A stretch of 5,157 nt of DNA from Helicobacteraceae bacterium. GTDB lineage: Bacteria > Campylobacterota > Campylobacteria > Campylobacterales > Sulfurimonadaceae. This document shows, in pieces, positions 1 through 5,157 of this stretch; within the stretch, counting starts at the first letter, position 1; each line of letters opens with the position of its first letter. Position numbers and translations under genes: made by a program. The notes below the pieces were generated by a model that saw only the letters and a list, made by a program, of their open reading frames with translations, did not search any database and was not told where the DNA came from. Where the stretch lies: NCBI GenBank assembly GCA_027056525.1, contig JALUKO010000066.1:1-5157 (forward strand), written 5' to 3'.

Positions 1-552
1 AACACTAACATAGCCAGATACTATGTCATCAAAGCTATAGGTGATGCTGTTTTGTGTATTTTCTGCCTGTATACTCATAAGTCTCGCACCCAGATCAAGA
101 TCCAGCCAATCCGTAACGATCAGTTTGGCACCTAGCTGTCCACCATAGTAAACATCTGATATTTCACGGTTCACGTTAGCCACATCATCATAATCTATAC
201 TCACAAGACCACCATTGACACCCAAATAAAAATCTAAGAAGCTTGCGACATGAAACATATAGTCCAGTTCTGCACCTAAGGTTGTAATTTTATTGAAATC
301 GTTACCGGCAAAGTAACGACCACTTAAAAAAAGTCTATAGTCCTCTGTTTGTGCACCAATTTTCACTCCTCCATGACCTATATCCACATAGCCATCATTA
401 ATAGGAGCACCTTTTACATTGATACCGCCAAATCCACCTTCAAAACCTACTAAGGATTTTGTGTTATAGAGGTACTCAGAACCATTTGCCATAAGTGATG
501 AACCTATTACTAAACTGCCTAAAAGTACTTTTTTTAAAACTTTTTTTATCAT
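1..552 (-). CDS. Outer-membrane beta-barrel protein (3' end beyond window)
   Basis: The open frame starts with ATG at 552-550 and stays open for 184 codons to the window edge, so the C-terminus is missing. Residues 1-22 form a Sec signal peptide: MIKK, a second KK, then a hydrophobic core ending SSLMA, with likely cleavage before Asn23. The mature part alternates short polar and aromatic strands with turns rich in Gly, Asp and Asn (for example FEGGFGGI, RLFLSGRYFAGND, LGAELDYMFHV, FLDFYLGVNGGL, YYGGQLGAKL, LDLDLGARL). This is the pattern of a small OmpA-like or opacity-type barrel in the outer membrane. I see no family-specific motif, so ligand and function are unknown. It is the second gene of an operon with the lipoprotein upstream: the gap is 9 bases and a purine-rich ribosome site overlaps the upstream stop, implying coupled translation. 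Two A7 runs lie in the first nine codons. That it is an outer-membrane barrel is inferred from composition and strand pattern. Confidence 0.8.
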   Translation of the reverse strand, partial: MIKKVLKKVLLGSLVIGSSLMANGSEYLYNTKSLVGFEGGFGGINVKGAPINDGYVDIGHGGVKIGAQTEDYRLFLSGRYFAGNDFNKITTLGAELDYMFHVASFLDFYLGVNGGLVSIDYDDVANVNREISDVYYGGQLGAKLIVTDWLDLDLGARLMSIQAENTQNSITYSFDDIVSGYVSV

Positions 553-555
553 AAA

Positions 556-563
556 CTTCCCTT
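556..563 (-). promoter_or_regulatory. Ribosome binding site of the beta-barrel gene, overlapping the lipoprotein stop
   Basis: On the minus strand AAGGGAAG lies just upstream of the ATG at 552, with the AAGGGA core 5 bases from it. It shares bases with the TAA stop (564-562) of the lipoprotein gene. Ribosomes ending on the lipoprotein would sit on this site, which supports translational coupling and fixes the start of the barrel gene. Confidence 0.7.
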
Positions 564-2409
564 AATTCTCAAATTCATCTGCAACAGTGATATTGATGAG
601 CTCTATACTACCCGTTTCACCTTTATTCTCAGTAACAGTAACATCAACATACACTACCCCATTACTTTGCAAACAATCATCAATGTTACCATTGGAATTA
701 CTTACGGCATTGATAGTAAGATTATCACTCACTTGAACATCATAGCCGATATTTGCATTTCTATACCATTCCGGTGCATCAGCGAGTCCAACCTTTATCC
801 TATATGTTGTATTATTGACATCTCGTGGCACGGCAACTACTCTTGGCTCAAAACCTCGTCCCCTTAGAGTAAATTCTCGCGCTTCTCCAAACTTACCTTC
901 AGTTGCTGTTTGAGCAGTTGAACCTACCATATTTACCCACACAACGATATCTTTTCCGGTTAGATAATAATCATAATCAAGTGTCAATTGTGCTCTTCCA
1001 AAAGCATCAAGCTTATTGCTGCCATCACTTACACGTAAATTTCCTACAGCTTCCGCTCCAGGCTCACACTGATAATCTCTTATGTTATTTCCTACTGCAA
1101 AGCCCAGGTTTGTTCTCGTTGTGTTGCCATCAAAGTTATCAACCAGTACCAACTCATCTGCTCCGGCTGTACCTACTCTCGTAAAATCCCACTTCCCTGA
1201 AGCATCATAATCATAGTCCATCCCAAAGGTGACTAAAACCTCATTGAGCTCATCCACATCAGTAAAATCAACATTTGCTGCACGAAACACATTGTTGGAA
1301 GGGTTAATAGTTGCTGTTGTTGTCGAGGGAACTGCCGCTGTATTTGGACGATAAAAAATTCGTTCACCATTCGTTGCATCTCGTGCATACCCTACGATAG
1401 CACCTACAGAGATCGCCGGATTTGTGTTGACCTCATTAGAATACTTATCGGTTGCCTTTACTGAATAATGCTCTTGAAACATTGCATTTTCCTCATCCCA
1501 CCCGGTACTTGCATATGAAATACTTATGGAGGTAGGAGGTCCAGAGAGCACAACTATGTTAAAAATTTTCTCCAAAGTGGCATTATTTTCATTTGCATCA
1601 ACAAAGTTTGCAGTGACTTTAATAGGAACAAGACCCGAGATGGTGTTAGTTTTGATATTGAGTGAAATATCATTTTTTCCGGTAAATGTCAAAGTATCTC
1701 CCACTTGACCGGCTGTATTTTCAATATCTATCAACGGGGTATTGAGCACTTCTACATTTATAGAAGTCACGTCTGTGTTATCAAGATTTTGTCCAGCTTC
1801 ATCCTGCACATAAAAAGAGACTTGCTTGCTGCTCTGTAAACCGATAGTGACATTTTTATCATCCAGCAGGGAGGAGCCTAGCGTATATGTTTCAAGTATC
1901 ACTTGATTTGCTTCTGGTTCATAAGTAAATGTAAGGTTTTTTACGGTTGCTTCATCTGAATCATGGTAAAAACCAAATATAGTACTTGTATCACCCGCAT
2001 CAACCAGCGCCTGTAGATCTTTTGGACCTATATATGTAAAGGTTGCCTTTCCGTTTTCAACCGGTAAGGAGATATCGGAAAATGTACCTATATCTGTTCC
2101 TGTTCTTACTTTATCAGGATAGGCAATTACAATATTACCCCCTGTATAAGGTGCATTATTTGGTCCAAAAACCAATACTTCTATGGTTTTTACTTCACTG
2201 TTGAGTGTAAGTGTTTTTGCAGCTCCATCCGTAAATGCCACGGTTACCGTTCCGTTAACATCGATGGTGTTATCGGTTGTATTGACATCATCTACAGTTG
2301 TATCCGTAGTTGTATTTGTCGTATTGTATATCGTTTCACTATTATCTGTTCCACAAGCACTTATAAAAAACACCAGAAAAACGGACAAAACCAGACTTTT
2401 AAAACTCAT
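562..2409 (-). CDS. Large lipoprotein with Ig-like (invasin/Big-type) beta domains, function unknown
   Basis: The 615-residue product begins with a short signal peptide and a lipobox, ISAC at residues 16-19, so Cys19 is the predicted lipidated residue. The +2 residue is Gly, not Asp, which by the E. coli rule favours the outer membrane. Residues 21-53 are a Thr/Asn/Asp-rich linker. Residues about 52-166, 169-292 and 293-395 read as three beta-rich modules with features of bacterial Ig-like folds (for example VENGKATFTYIG at 117-128 and SVKATDKYSNEVNT at 316-329). The C-terminal 220 residues are more distinctive. They hold an Asp cluster DYDYDASGKWDF (398-409), a second acidic/aromatic patch near 478-482, and the only two cysteines besides Cys19 (448 and 579), which could form a disulfide. 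The start is supported by AAGGTG 6 bases upstream and the lipobox position. It is first in an operon with a beta-barrel gene. Surface display, adhesion or a partnership with the barrel are possible, but none is shown. Confidence 0.85.
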   Translation of the reverse strand: MSFKSLVLSVFLVFFISACGTDNSETIYNTTNTTTDTTVDDVNTTDNTIDVNGTVTVAFTDGAAKTLTLNSEVKTIEVLVFGPNNAPYTGGNIVIAYPDKVRTGTDIGTFSDISLPVENGKATFTYIGPKDLQALVDAGDTSTIFGFYHDSDEATVKNLTFTYEPEANQVILETYTLGSSLLDDKNVTIGLQSSKQVSFYVQDEAGQNLDNTDVTSINVEVLNTPLIDIENTAGQVGDTLTFTGKNDISLNIKTNTISGLVPIKVTANFVDANENNATLEKIFNIVVLSGPPTSISISYASTGWDEENAMFQEHYSVKATDKYSNEVNTNPAISVGAIVGYARDATNGERIFYRPNTAAVPSTTTATINPSNNVFRAANVDFTDVDELNEVLVTFGMDYDYDASGKWDFTRVGTAGADELVLVDNFDGNTTRTNLGFAVGNNIRDYQCEPGAEAVGNLRVSDGSNKLDAFGRAQLTLDYDYYLTGKDIVVWVNMVGSTAQTATEGKFGEAREFTLRGRGFEPRVVAVPRDVNNTTYRIKVGLADAPEWYRNANIGYDVQVSDNLTINAVSNSNGNIDDCLQSNGVVYVDVTVTENKGETGSIELINITVADEFEN

Positions 2410-2415
2410 AAATTA

Positions 2416-2421
2416 CACCTT
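2416..2421 (-). promoter_or_regulatory. Shine-Dalgarno of the lipoprotein gene
   Basis: AAGGTG on the minus strand stands 6 bases before the ATG at 2409-2407. It is the clearest ribosome site near any start in the window and supports this start codon. Confidence 0.65.
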
Positions 2422-2448
2422 AAAAAAATTAAATTTTACAACGGCTCT

Positions 2449-2454
2449 ATTATA
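2449..2454 (-). promoter_or_regulatory. -10 box of the lipoprotein/beta-barrel operon promoter
   Basis: A perfect TATAAT on the minus strand lies 40 bases upstream of the lipoprotein ATG. Transcription would start near 2442, giving a leader of about 33 bases that contains the Shine-Dalgarno. At the usual -35 distance (about 2472-2477) the minus strand reads AGTTAG, which is not a match to TTGACA. Loss of the -35 hexamer is usual for housekeeping promoters of Campylobacterota. The call rests on one hexamer plus good placement. Confidence 0.6.
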
Positions 2455-2493
2455 CCTTGTACCTTTTGAAGCTAACTTTAAATGTATCACATA

Positions 2494-2517
2494 AGTATTA
2501 TTTTTTTAAATAATACT
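2494..2517. repeat. Perfect 10-bp inverted repeat at the flavoprotein gene's 3' end
   Basis: The arms are 2494-2503 (AGTATTATTT) and 2508-2517 (AAATAATACT), with a TTTT loop. The repeat covers the last three codons and the stop of the flavoprotein gene. It could form a hairpin in that mRNA, but only one pair is G-C and no run of T follows on the minus strand (next bases TATGTGATAC), so it is a poor intrinsic terminator. Its centre lies about 63 bases upstream of the predicted lipoprotein transcription start, so a protein-binding site is an alternative. The inverted repeat itself is certain; its role is not known. Confidence 0.6.
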
Positions 2518-3648
2518 ATGAGCACATACCACTGCACTGCTAAACGCCCATTGAAAGTTATAGCCACCTAACTCACCGGTAACATCGACCACTTCACCTA
2601 TAAAGTAAAGGTTTTTTACTTTTTTTGTCTCTAAAGAATAAGCAAAAAGCTCATCTGCCAAAACACCGCCCCTGCTCACTTCTGCTTTGCTAAAGCCGAA
2701 ATTGCCAGCAGGTGCGAAAGTATAGCTATGCAGCTCTTGCAATTTCTTATGCGTTGTGGCATCTATCTTTTTACACTCCATATCTTGCACATCTATGGCT
2801 TGTAAAAGAACCCTGGACAAACGTTTTGGAAGAGGCAAAACGGAGCTTATCTGCTTTTTAGAGTTTTTTACTAGTTGTGCAATATTGTGCTGTGGTAAAA
2901 AGTTTATGCTTATCTCCCCCCTTTTCCAGTACAGCGATCCACTTAGCACTGCGGGTCCACTGATCCCTTTATGGGTAAAAAGCATCTCCTCTGCCACAAT
3001 TTTTTCCCCCACTTTTATATGCACATAGCAACTCAGACCACTTAACTCTTTCATCCAAAACTGCTCTTTTTGCAAGGTTAGACCCACAAGAGCAGGAGTA
3101 AACTCTTTCACACCCAAACCAAATCCCTTAGCGATACCAAGCCCCACATCACTTGCTCCAAGTGTGCTAAAGCTCTTACCTCCTGTAGCGACTACAAGCT
3201 TTTCACACCTCAAAAGAGTGTTGTGTGTTGTAACAACAAAAAGTTCCCCTTTTTTTTGTACTTCTGTGATCTTCTCATTGAGATAAAGATCATGGTGCTG
3301 TATCTTTTTTTTGAGTATATTGATGATCTCACCAGAAGAGTTTTTACAGAAATAATACCTGTTTTTTCTCAGCTCAAGCTCAACACCATTTTTAGCCAAA
3401 AAAGCCAAAAGCTCCTCTTTTGAAAAGATGCTTAAAGCATAACAAAGCAGTTCTTCATCTCCGTCATAATGATGCTCGTTCACACTGACATTTGTGATAT
3501 TACATTTGCCGCCGCCTGATATTTTGAGTTTTTTTGCTATTTTTTCATTGCCCTCAACTATGGCAACACTAAGTGTTTTATCAAGGTGGGCTCCACACAT
3601 AAGACCACTTGCTCCGGCACCTAAAATGAGTACGTCATATATTTTCAT
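2506..3648 (-). CDS. BaiN/RdsA (HI0933/YhiN) family NAD(P)/FAD-dependent flavoprotein
   Basis: The 380-residue length fits this family of soluble FAD proteins. The N-terminus has the dinucleotide-binding fold: GAGASG at residues 10-15 after a hydrophobic strand, and acidic Glu32 ending the second strand, where it would contact the FAD ribose. The family signature SGGGKCNITN follows at 44-53. ATGGKSF (154-160) is the second FAD-contact segment, and LFTHKGISGPAVL (223-235) belongs to the inserted middle domain. AEVSRGGV (322-329) and GEVVDVTGELGGYNFQWAF (351-369) complete the C-terminal FAD site. Members are widespread, and their substrate is mostly unproven; the name BaiN comes from a gut clostridial bile-acid enzyme, and a bile-acid role is not implied here. 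The start is fixed because the FAD motif begins nine residues in, yet there is no ribosome site upstream. The gene is divergent from rimO and has an A8 run at 3250-3257 and another at 3305-3312, both in frame. Confidence 0.92.
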   Translation of the reverse strand: MKIYDVLILGAGASGLMCGAHLDKTLSVAIVEGNEKIAKKLKISGGGKCNITNVSVNEHHYDGDEELLCYALSIFSKEELLAFLAKNGVELELRKNRYYFCKNSSGEIINILKKKIQHHDLYLNEKITEVQKKGELFVVTTHNTLLRCEKLVVATGGKSFSTLGASDVGLGIAKGFGLGVKEFTPALVGLTLQKEQFWMKELSGLSCYVHIKVGEKIVAEEMLFTHKGISGPAVLSGSLYWKRGEISINFLPQHNIAQLVKNSKKQISSVLPLPKRLSRVLLQAIDVQDMECKKIDATTHKKLQELHSYTFAPAGNFGFSKAEVSRGGVLADELFAYSLETKKVKNLYFIGEVVDVTGELGGYNFQWAFSSAVVCAHSII

Positions 3649-3654
3649 AAAGCA

Positions 3655-3660
3655 ATTATA
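3655..3660 (-). promoter_or_regulatory. -10 box of the flavoprotein gene, placed for a leaderless transcript
   Basis: A perfect TATAAT on the minus strand ends only 6 bases before the ATG at 3648. Taking the last T as -7, position +1 falls on 3648, the A of the start codon. The six bases between (TGCTTT) hold no Shine-Dalgarno. The -35 region would overlap the rimO -10 box on the other strand. No -35 match is seen. Confidence 0.55.
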
Positions 3661-3674
3661 CTAAATATCTTAGC

Positions 3675-3680
3675 TATAAT
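3675..3680 (+). promoter_or_regulatory. -10 box of the rimO-tilS promoter
   Basis: A perfect TATAAT on the plus strand predicts a transcription start near 3687 and a leader of about 46 bases before the ATG at 3733. The hexamer includes the A and T of the in-frame ATG at 3679, so that codon would lie upstream of the transcript and could not be the start. No -35 hexamer is evident in the AT-rich DNA upstream. Confidence 0.6.
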
Positions 3681-3695
3681 GCGAGTAAAATTTAA

Positions 3696-3714
3696 TTCCC
3701 CAGACTCTTGGGAA
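3696..3714 (+). other. Small hairpin in the rimO 5' leader
   Basis: TTCCC (3696-3700) can pair with GGGAA (3710-3714), leaving a 9-base loop; an alternative register pairs CCCA with TGGG around a 6-base loop. The leader then reads ACGGAACGG (3717-3725), a tandem ACGG, just before the weak ribosome site. It matches no riboswitch class that I can name. The pairing is visible in the sequence, but stability and function are unproven. Confidence 0.35.
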
Positions 3715-3732
3715 AAACGGAACGGTAAAGCA

Positions 3733-5046
3733 ATGGCAAACAAACTTCACATAGTCTCTCTTGGATGTACCAAAAATCTCGTCGATACAGAAGTGATGAT
3801 GGGAAAACTTCAAAACTTTGAACTAACAGATGCTCAAGAGGAAGCTGATGTTATCATCGTCAACACCTGCGGTTTTATAGATGCGGCAAAAGAGGAATCT
3901 ATCAACACCGTTTTAAACCTTCATGATGCGAGAAAAGAGGACTCACTTCTAGTGATGGCAGGGTGTTTGAGTGAACGCTACAAAGAGGAGCTTGCCAGCG
4001 ATATGCCTGAAGTAGATATTTTTACCGGTGTAGGTGACTATGACAAGATCGATGAACTACTCCAAGAAAAAAAGAGCCGCTTCTCTGATGAAGTGTTTCT
4101 CATAGATGGTGCCCAACGTGTGGTAACGGGCTCTACATACCATGCGTACATCAAGCTTTCAGAAGGGTGTAACCAAACATGTAGTTTTTGTGCCATCCCC
4201 TCTTTTAAGGGCAAGCTTCACTCGCGTGATCTTGATTCTATCGCAAAAGAGGTCAGCGCTCTTGTTGCAAAAGGGTACTATGATTTCTCTTTTGTCTCTC
4301 AAGATTCCAGCTCCTACCTGAGAGATCAAAACATCCAAGACGGACTCTCTTTGCTTATACAACGCATAGAGCTTATTGAGGGTGTCAAAAGTGCGCGCAT
4401 ACTCTACCTTTACCCCTCAACGACCACCATCACACTACTGAAAAATATTGCAAAAAGTAGCATCTTTCACAACTATTTTGATATGCCTATACAGCATATA
4501 AACGATGATATGCTTCGTATCATGAAACGCGGTTTTGGAAGAGATAAAACCTTGGAACTTCTAAAATTTATGAGAAATCTGCCAAATTCCTTTGTGCGAA
4601 CCAGTTTTATAGTGGGGCACCCTCAAGAGAGTGAAGAGATGTTTGAAGAGATGTGCGACTTCGCACAAACTTTCGGCTTTGACAGAATCAATGTTTTTTC
4701 CTACTCTGATGAGGAAACAACTTCTGCTTTTGATATGAGCCAAAAAATTTCAGATGAAACCATTACCCATAGAGCAGAAGTGCTTGGTGCAATAGCTAAA
4801 GAGGTGATGCAAACATCACTTGAAAAAGAGATAGGCACAACTGCAAAGATAGTTATCGATGCACAAAGCAATGAGCATGAGTATCTTCTTAGTGCCAGAA
4901 AACTTCTTTGGGCACCTGAAATCGATGGAGAGATCTACGTTAACGACCGCACCAGTGATGAAGAGCTGGAGTTTGGAAAAATCTATAAAGCAAAAATCAC
5001 CGAGGTCATTGGTGATATCTTGACCGCTACAGTTGACAATGCTTGA
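3733..5046 (+). CDS. rimO: Ribosomal protein S12 methylthiotransferase RimO
   Basis: RimO is a cytoplasmic radical-SAM enzyme that adds a methylthio group to the beta carbon of the conserved aspartate (Asp88/89) of ribosomal protein S12. From the ATG at 3733 the product is 437 residues, the family's usual length. Cys12 (in SLGCTKNLVD), Cys46 (NTCGF) and Cys78 (AGCLSER) are the N-terminal UPF0004-domain ligands of the auxiliary 4Fe-4S cluster. Cys146, Cys150 and Cys153 form the CxxxCxxC radical-SAM motif, in a KLSEGCNQTCSFCAIPSF context. DMPIQHINDDMLRIMKRG is the conserved segment late in the radical-SAM domain, and about the last 70 residues form the TRAM domain. SLGCTKNLVD and the IPSFKGK segment point to RimO rather than the tRNA enzyme MiaB. 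An in-frame ATG at 3679 would add 18 residues with no RimO-like character, and it lies inside the predicted -10 box, so 3733 is preferred. All six cluster cysteines are present. The gene overlaps tilS by 8 bases. Confidence 0.96.
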   Translation: MANKLHIVSLGCTKNLVDTEVMMGKLQNFELTDAQEEADVIIVNTCGFIDAAKEESINTVLNLHDARKEDSLLVMAGCLSERYKEELASDMPEVDIFTGVGDYDKIDELLQEKKSRFSDEVFLIDGAQRVVTGSTYHAYIKLSEGCNQTCSFCAIPSFKGKLHSRDLDSIAKEVSALVAKGYYDFSFVSQDSSSYLRDQNIQDGLSLLIQRIELIEGVKSARILYLYPSTTTITLLKNIAKSSIFHNYFDMPIQHINDDMLRIMKRGFGRDKTLELLKFMRNLPNSFVRTSFIVGHPQESEEMFEEMCDFAQTFGFDRINVFSYSDEETTSAFDMSQKISDETITHRAEVLGAIAKEVMQTSLEKEIGTTAKIVIDAQSNEHEYLLSARKLLWAPEIDGEIYVNDRTSDEELEFGKIYKAKITEVIGDILTATVDNA

Positions 5047-5157
5047 AGAAAGTTCCCTACAACAGCTAAAAAATAAAAAAAACCTCCTTGCCTTCTCTGG
5101 AGGGGGTGACTCAACAGCACTTTTTTTCCTCCTGTTAGATAAGCATATCTCGTTTGA
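5039..5157 (+). CDS. tilS: tRNA(Ile)-lysidine synthetase TilS, N-terminal fragment (cut by window edge)
   Basis: Only 39 complete codons lie in the window. They carry the PP-loop ATP-binding motif SGGGDS at residues 20-25, after a hydrophobic strand (NLLAF) and followed by TALFFLLL, the usual layout of the N-type ATP pyrophosphatase domain at the start of TilS. TilS uses ATP to join lysine to C34 of the tRNA(Ile2) CAU anticodon, which changes both its codon reading (AUG to AUA) and its charging (Met to Ile). The ATG overlaps the last 8 bases of rimO in another frame. No Shine-Dalgarno precedes it, so translation probably depends on ribosomes finishing rimO. The rimO-tilS order supports TilS over other PP-loop enzymes such as TtcA or GuaA, although the motif alone would not separate them. 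The rest of the gene lies beyond the window. Confidence 0.85.
   Translation, partial: MLEESSLQQLKNKKNLLAFSGGGDSTALFFLLLDKHISF

Noticed and set aside
903..1184. Plus-strand open frame of 93 codons opposite the lipoprotein gene
   Set aside because: It lies wholly antisense to a well-supported gene with lipobox, promoter and ribosome site. Its product is an unstructured run of Leu, His, Gln and Cys without a recognisable domain. The similar frames at 667-867 and 1526-1708 were dropped for the same reason.
2258..2350. Repeated GTTGTATT-like units as a tandem DNA repeat
   Set aside because: The units vary in length and spacing and simply encode the Thr/Asn/Asp linker of the lipoprotein; there is no regular period.
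2183..2494. Plus-strand frame of 103 codons with a very hydrophobic Val/Ser/Leu-rich product resembling a membrane protein
   Set aside because: It is the complement of the Thr/Asn/Asp linker and signal peptide of the lipoprotein; GTT/GTA/GTC codons arise from reading ACC/AAC/GAC backwards. No ribosome site or domain supports it.
2410..2505. Small gene or RNA in the 96-base gap between the lipoprotein and flavoprotein genes
   Set aside because: The gap is accounted for by a ribosome site, a -10 box and part of the inverted repeat. No start codon with a useful frame or stable GC-rich fold is visible.
2756..3423. Plus-strand frames opposite the flavoprotein gene
   Set aside because: Both are antisense to conserved FAD-domain coding sequence and their products show no recognisable motif.
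3717..3725. Tandem ACGG in the rimO leader as a guanidine-II (mini-ykkC) riboswitch
   Set aside because: That class needs each ACGR in the loop of its own hairpin. Here the two copies are adjacent with no flanking stems, and the downstream genes are unrelated to guanidine export.
4159..4743. Minus-strand frames opposite rimO
   Set aside because: They are shadows of the conserved radical-SAM coding region and show no domain, promoter or ribosome site.

Overview
The window looks like chromosome from a free-living member of the Campylobacterota (the Sulfurimonas/Sulfurovum side), though the genus cannot be fixed from sequence alone. The clues are AT-rich DNA, TATAAT -10 boxes without recognisable -35 hexamers, a signal peptide ending SSLMA, and rimO followed directly by an overlapping tilS, an order I recall from Campylobacter jejuni. 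No mobile element, tRNA, rRNA or CRISPR array was seen, and no stretch above 100 bases lacks a gene.

The left half (1-2454, minus strand) is a two-gene envelope operon. A TATAAT box at 2449-2454 precedes a 615-residue lipoprotein with Ig-like character (2409 to 562). Ten bases into its downstream side lies an outer-membrane beta-barrel protein that starts at 552 and runs off the left edge. The second gene's Shine-Dalgarno overlaps the first gene's stop codon, so the two are probably translated together. Neither has a function I can assign.

Next (2506-3648, minus strand) is a BaiN/RdsA (HI0933/YhiN) family flavoprotein. Its stop codon sits in a perfect 10-bp AT-rich inverted repeat that also lies upstream of the lipoprotein promoter.

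The right half (plus strand) reads away from the flavoprotein. rimO is the ribosomal protein S12 methylthiotransferase; its true start is most likely 3733, not the upstream in-frame ATG at 3679. It overlaps by 8 bases the start of tilS, the tRNA(Ile2) lysidine synthetase, which is cut by the right edge. Both act on the decoding apparatus, one on S12 and the other on a tRNA anticodon.

The most interesting non-coding spot is the 84-base gap between the flavoprotein and rimO. Two perfect TATAAT boxes face outward 14 bases apart inside a near-palindrome. The flavoprotein promoter is placed so that transcription should begin at or next to its ATG (a leaderless mRNA), while the rimO side has a short leader with a hairpin and a tandem ACGG. 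I found no clear new multi-gene system; the lipoprotein/beta-barrel pair is the best candidate for uncharacterised biology.
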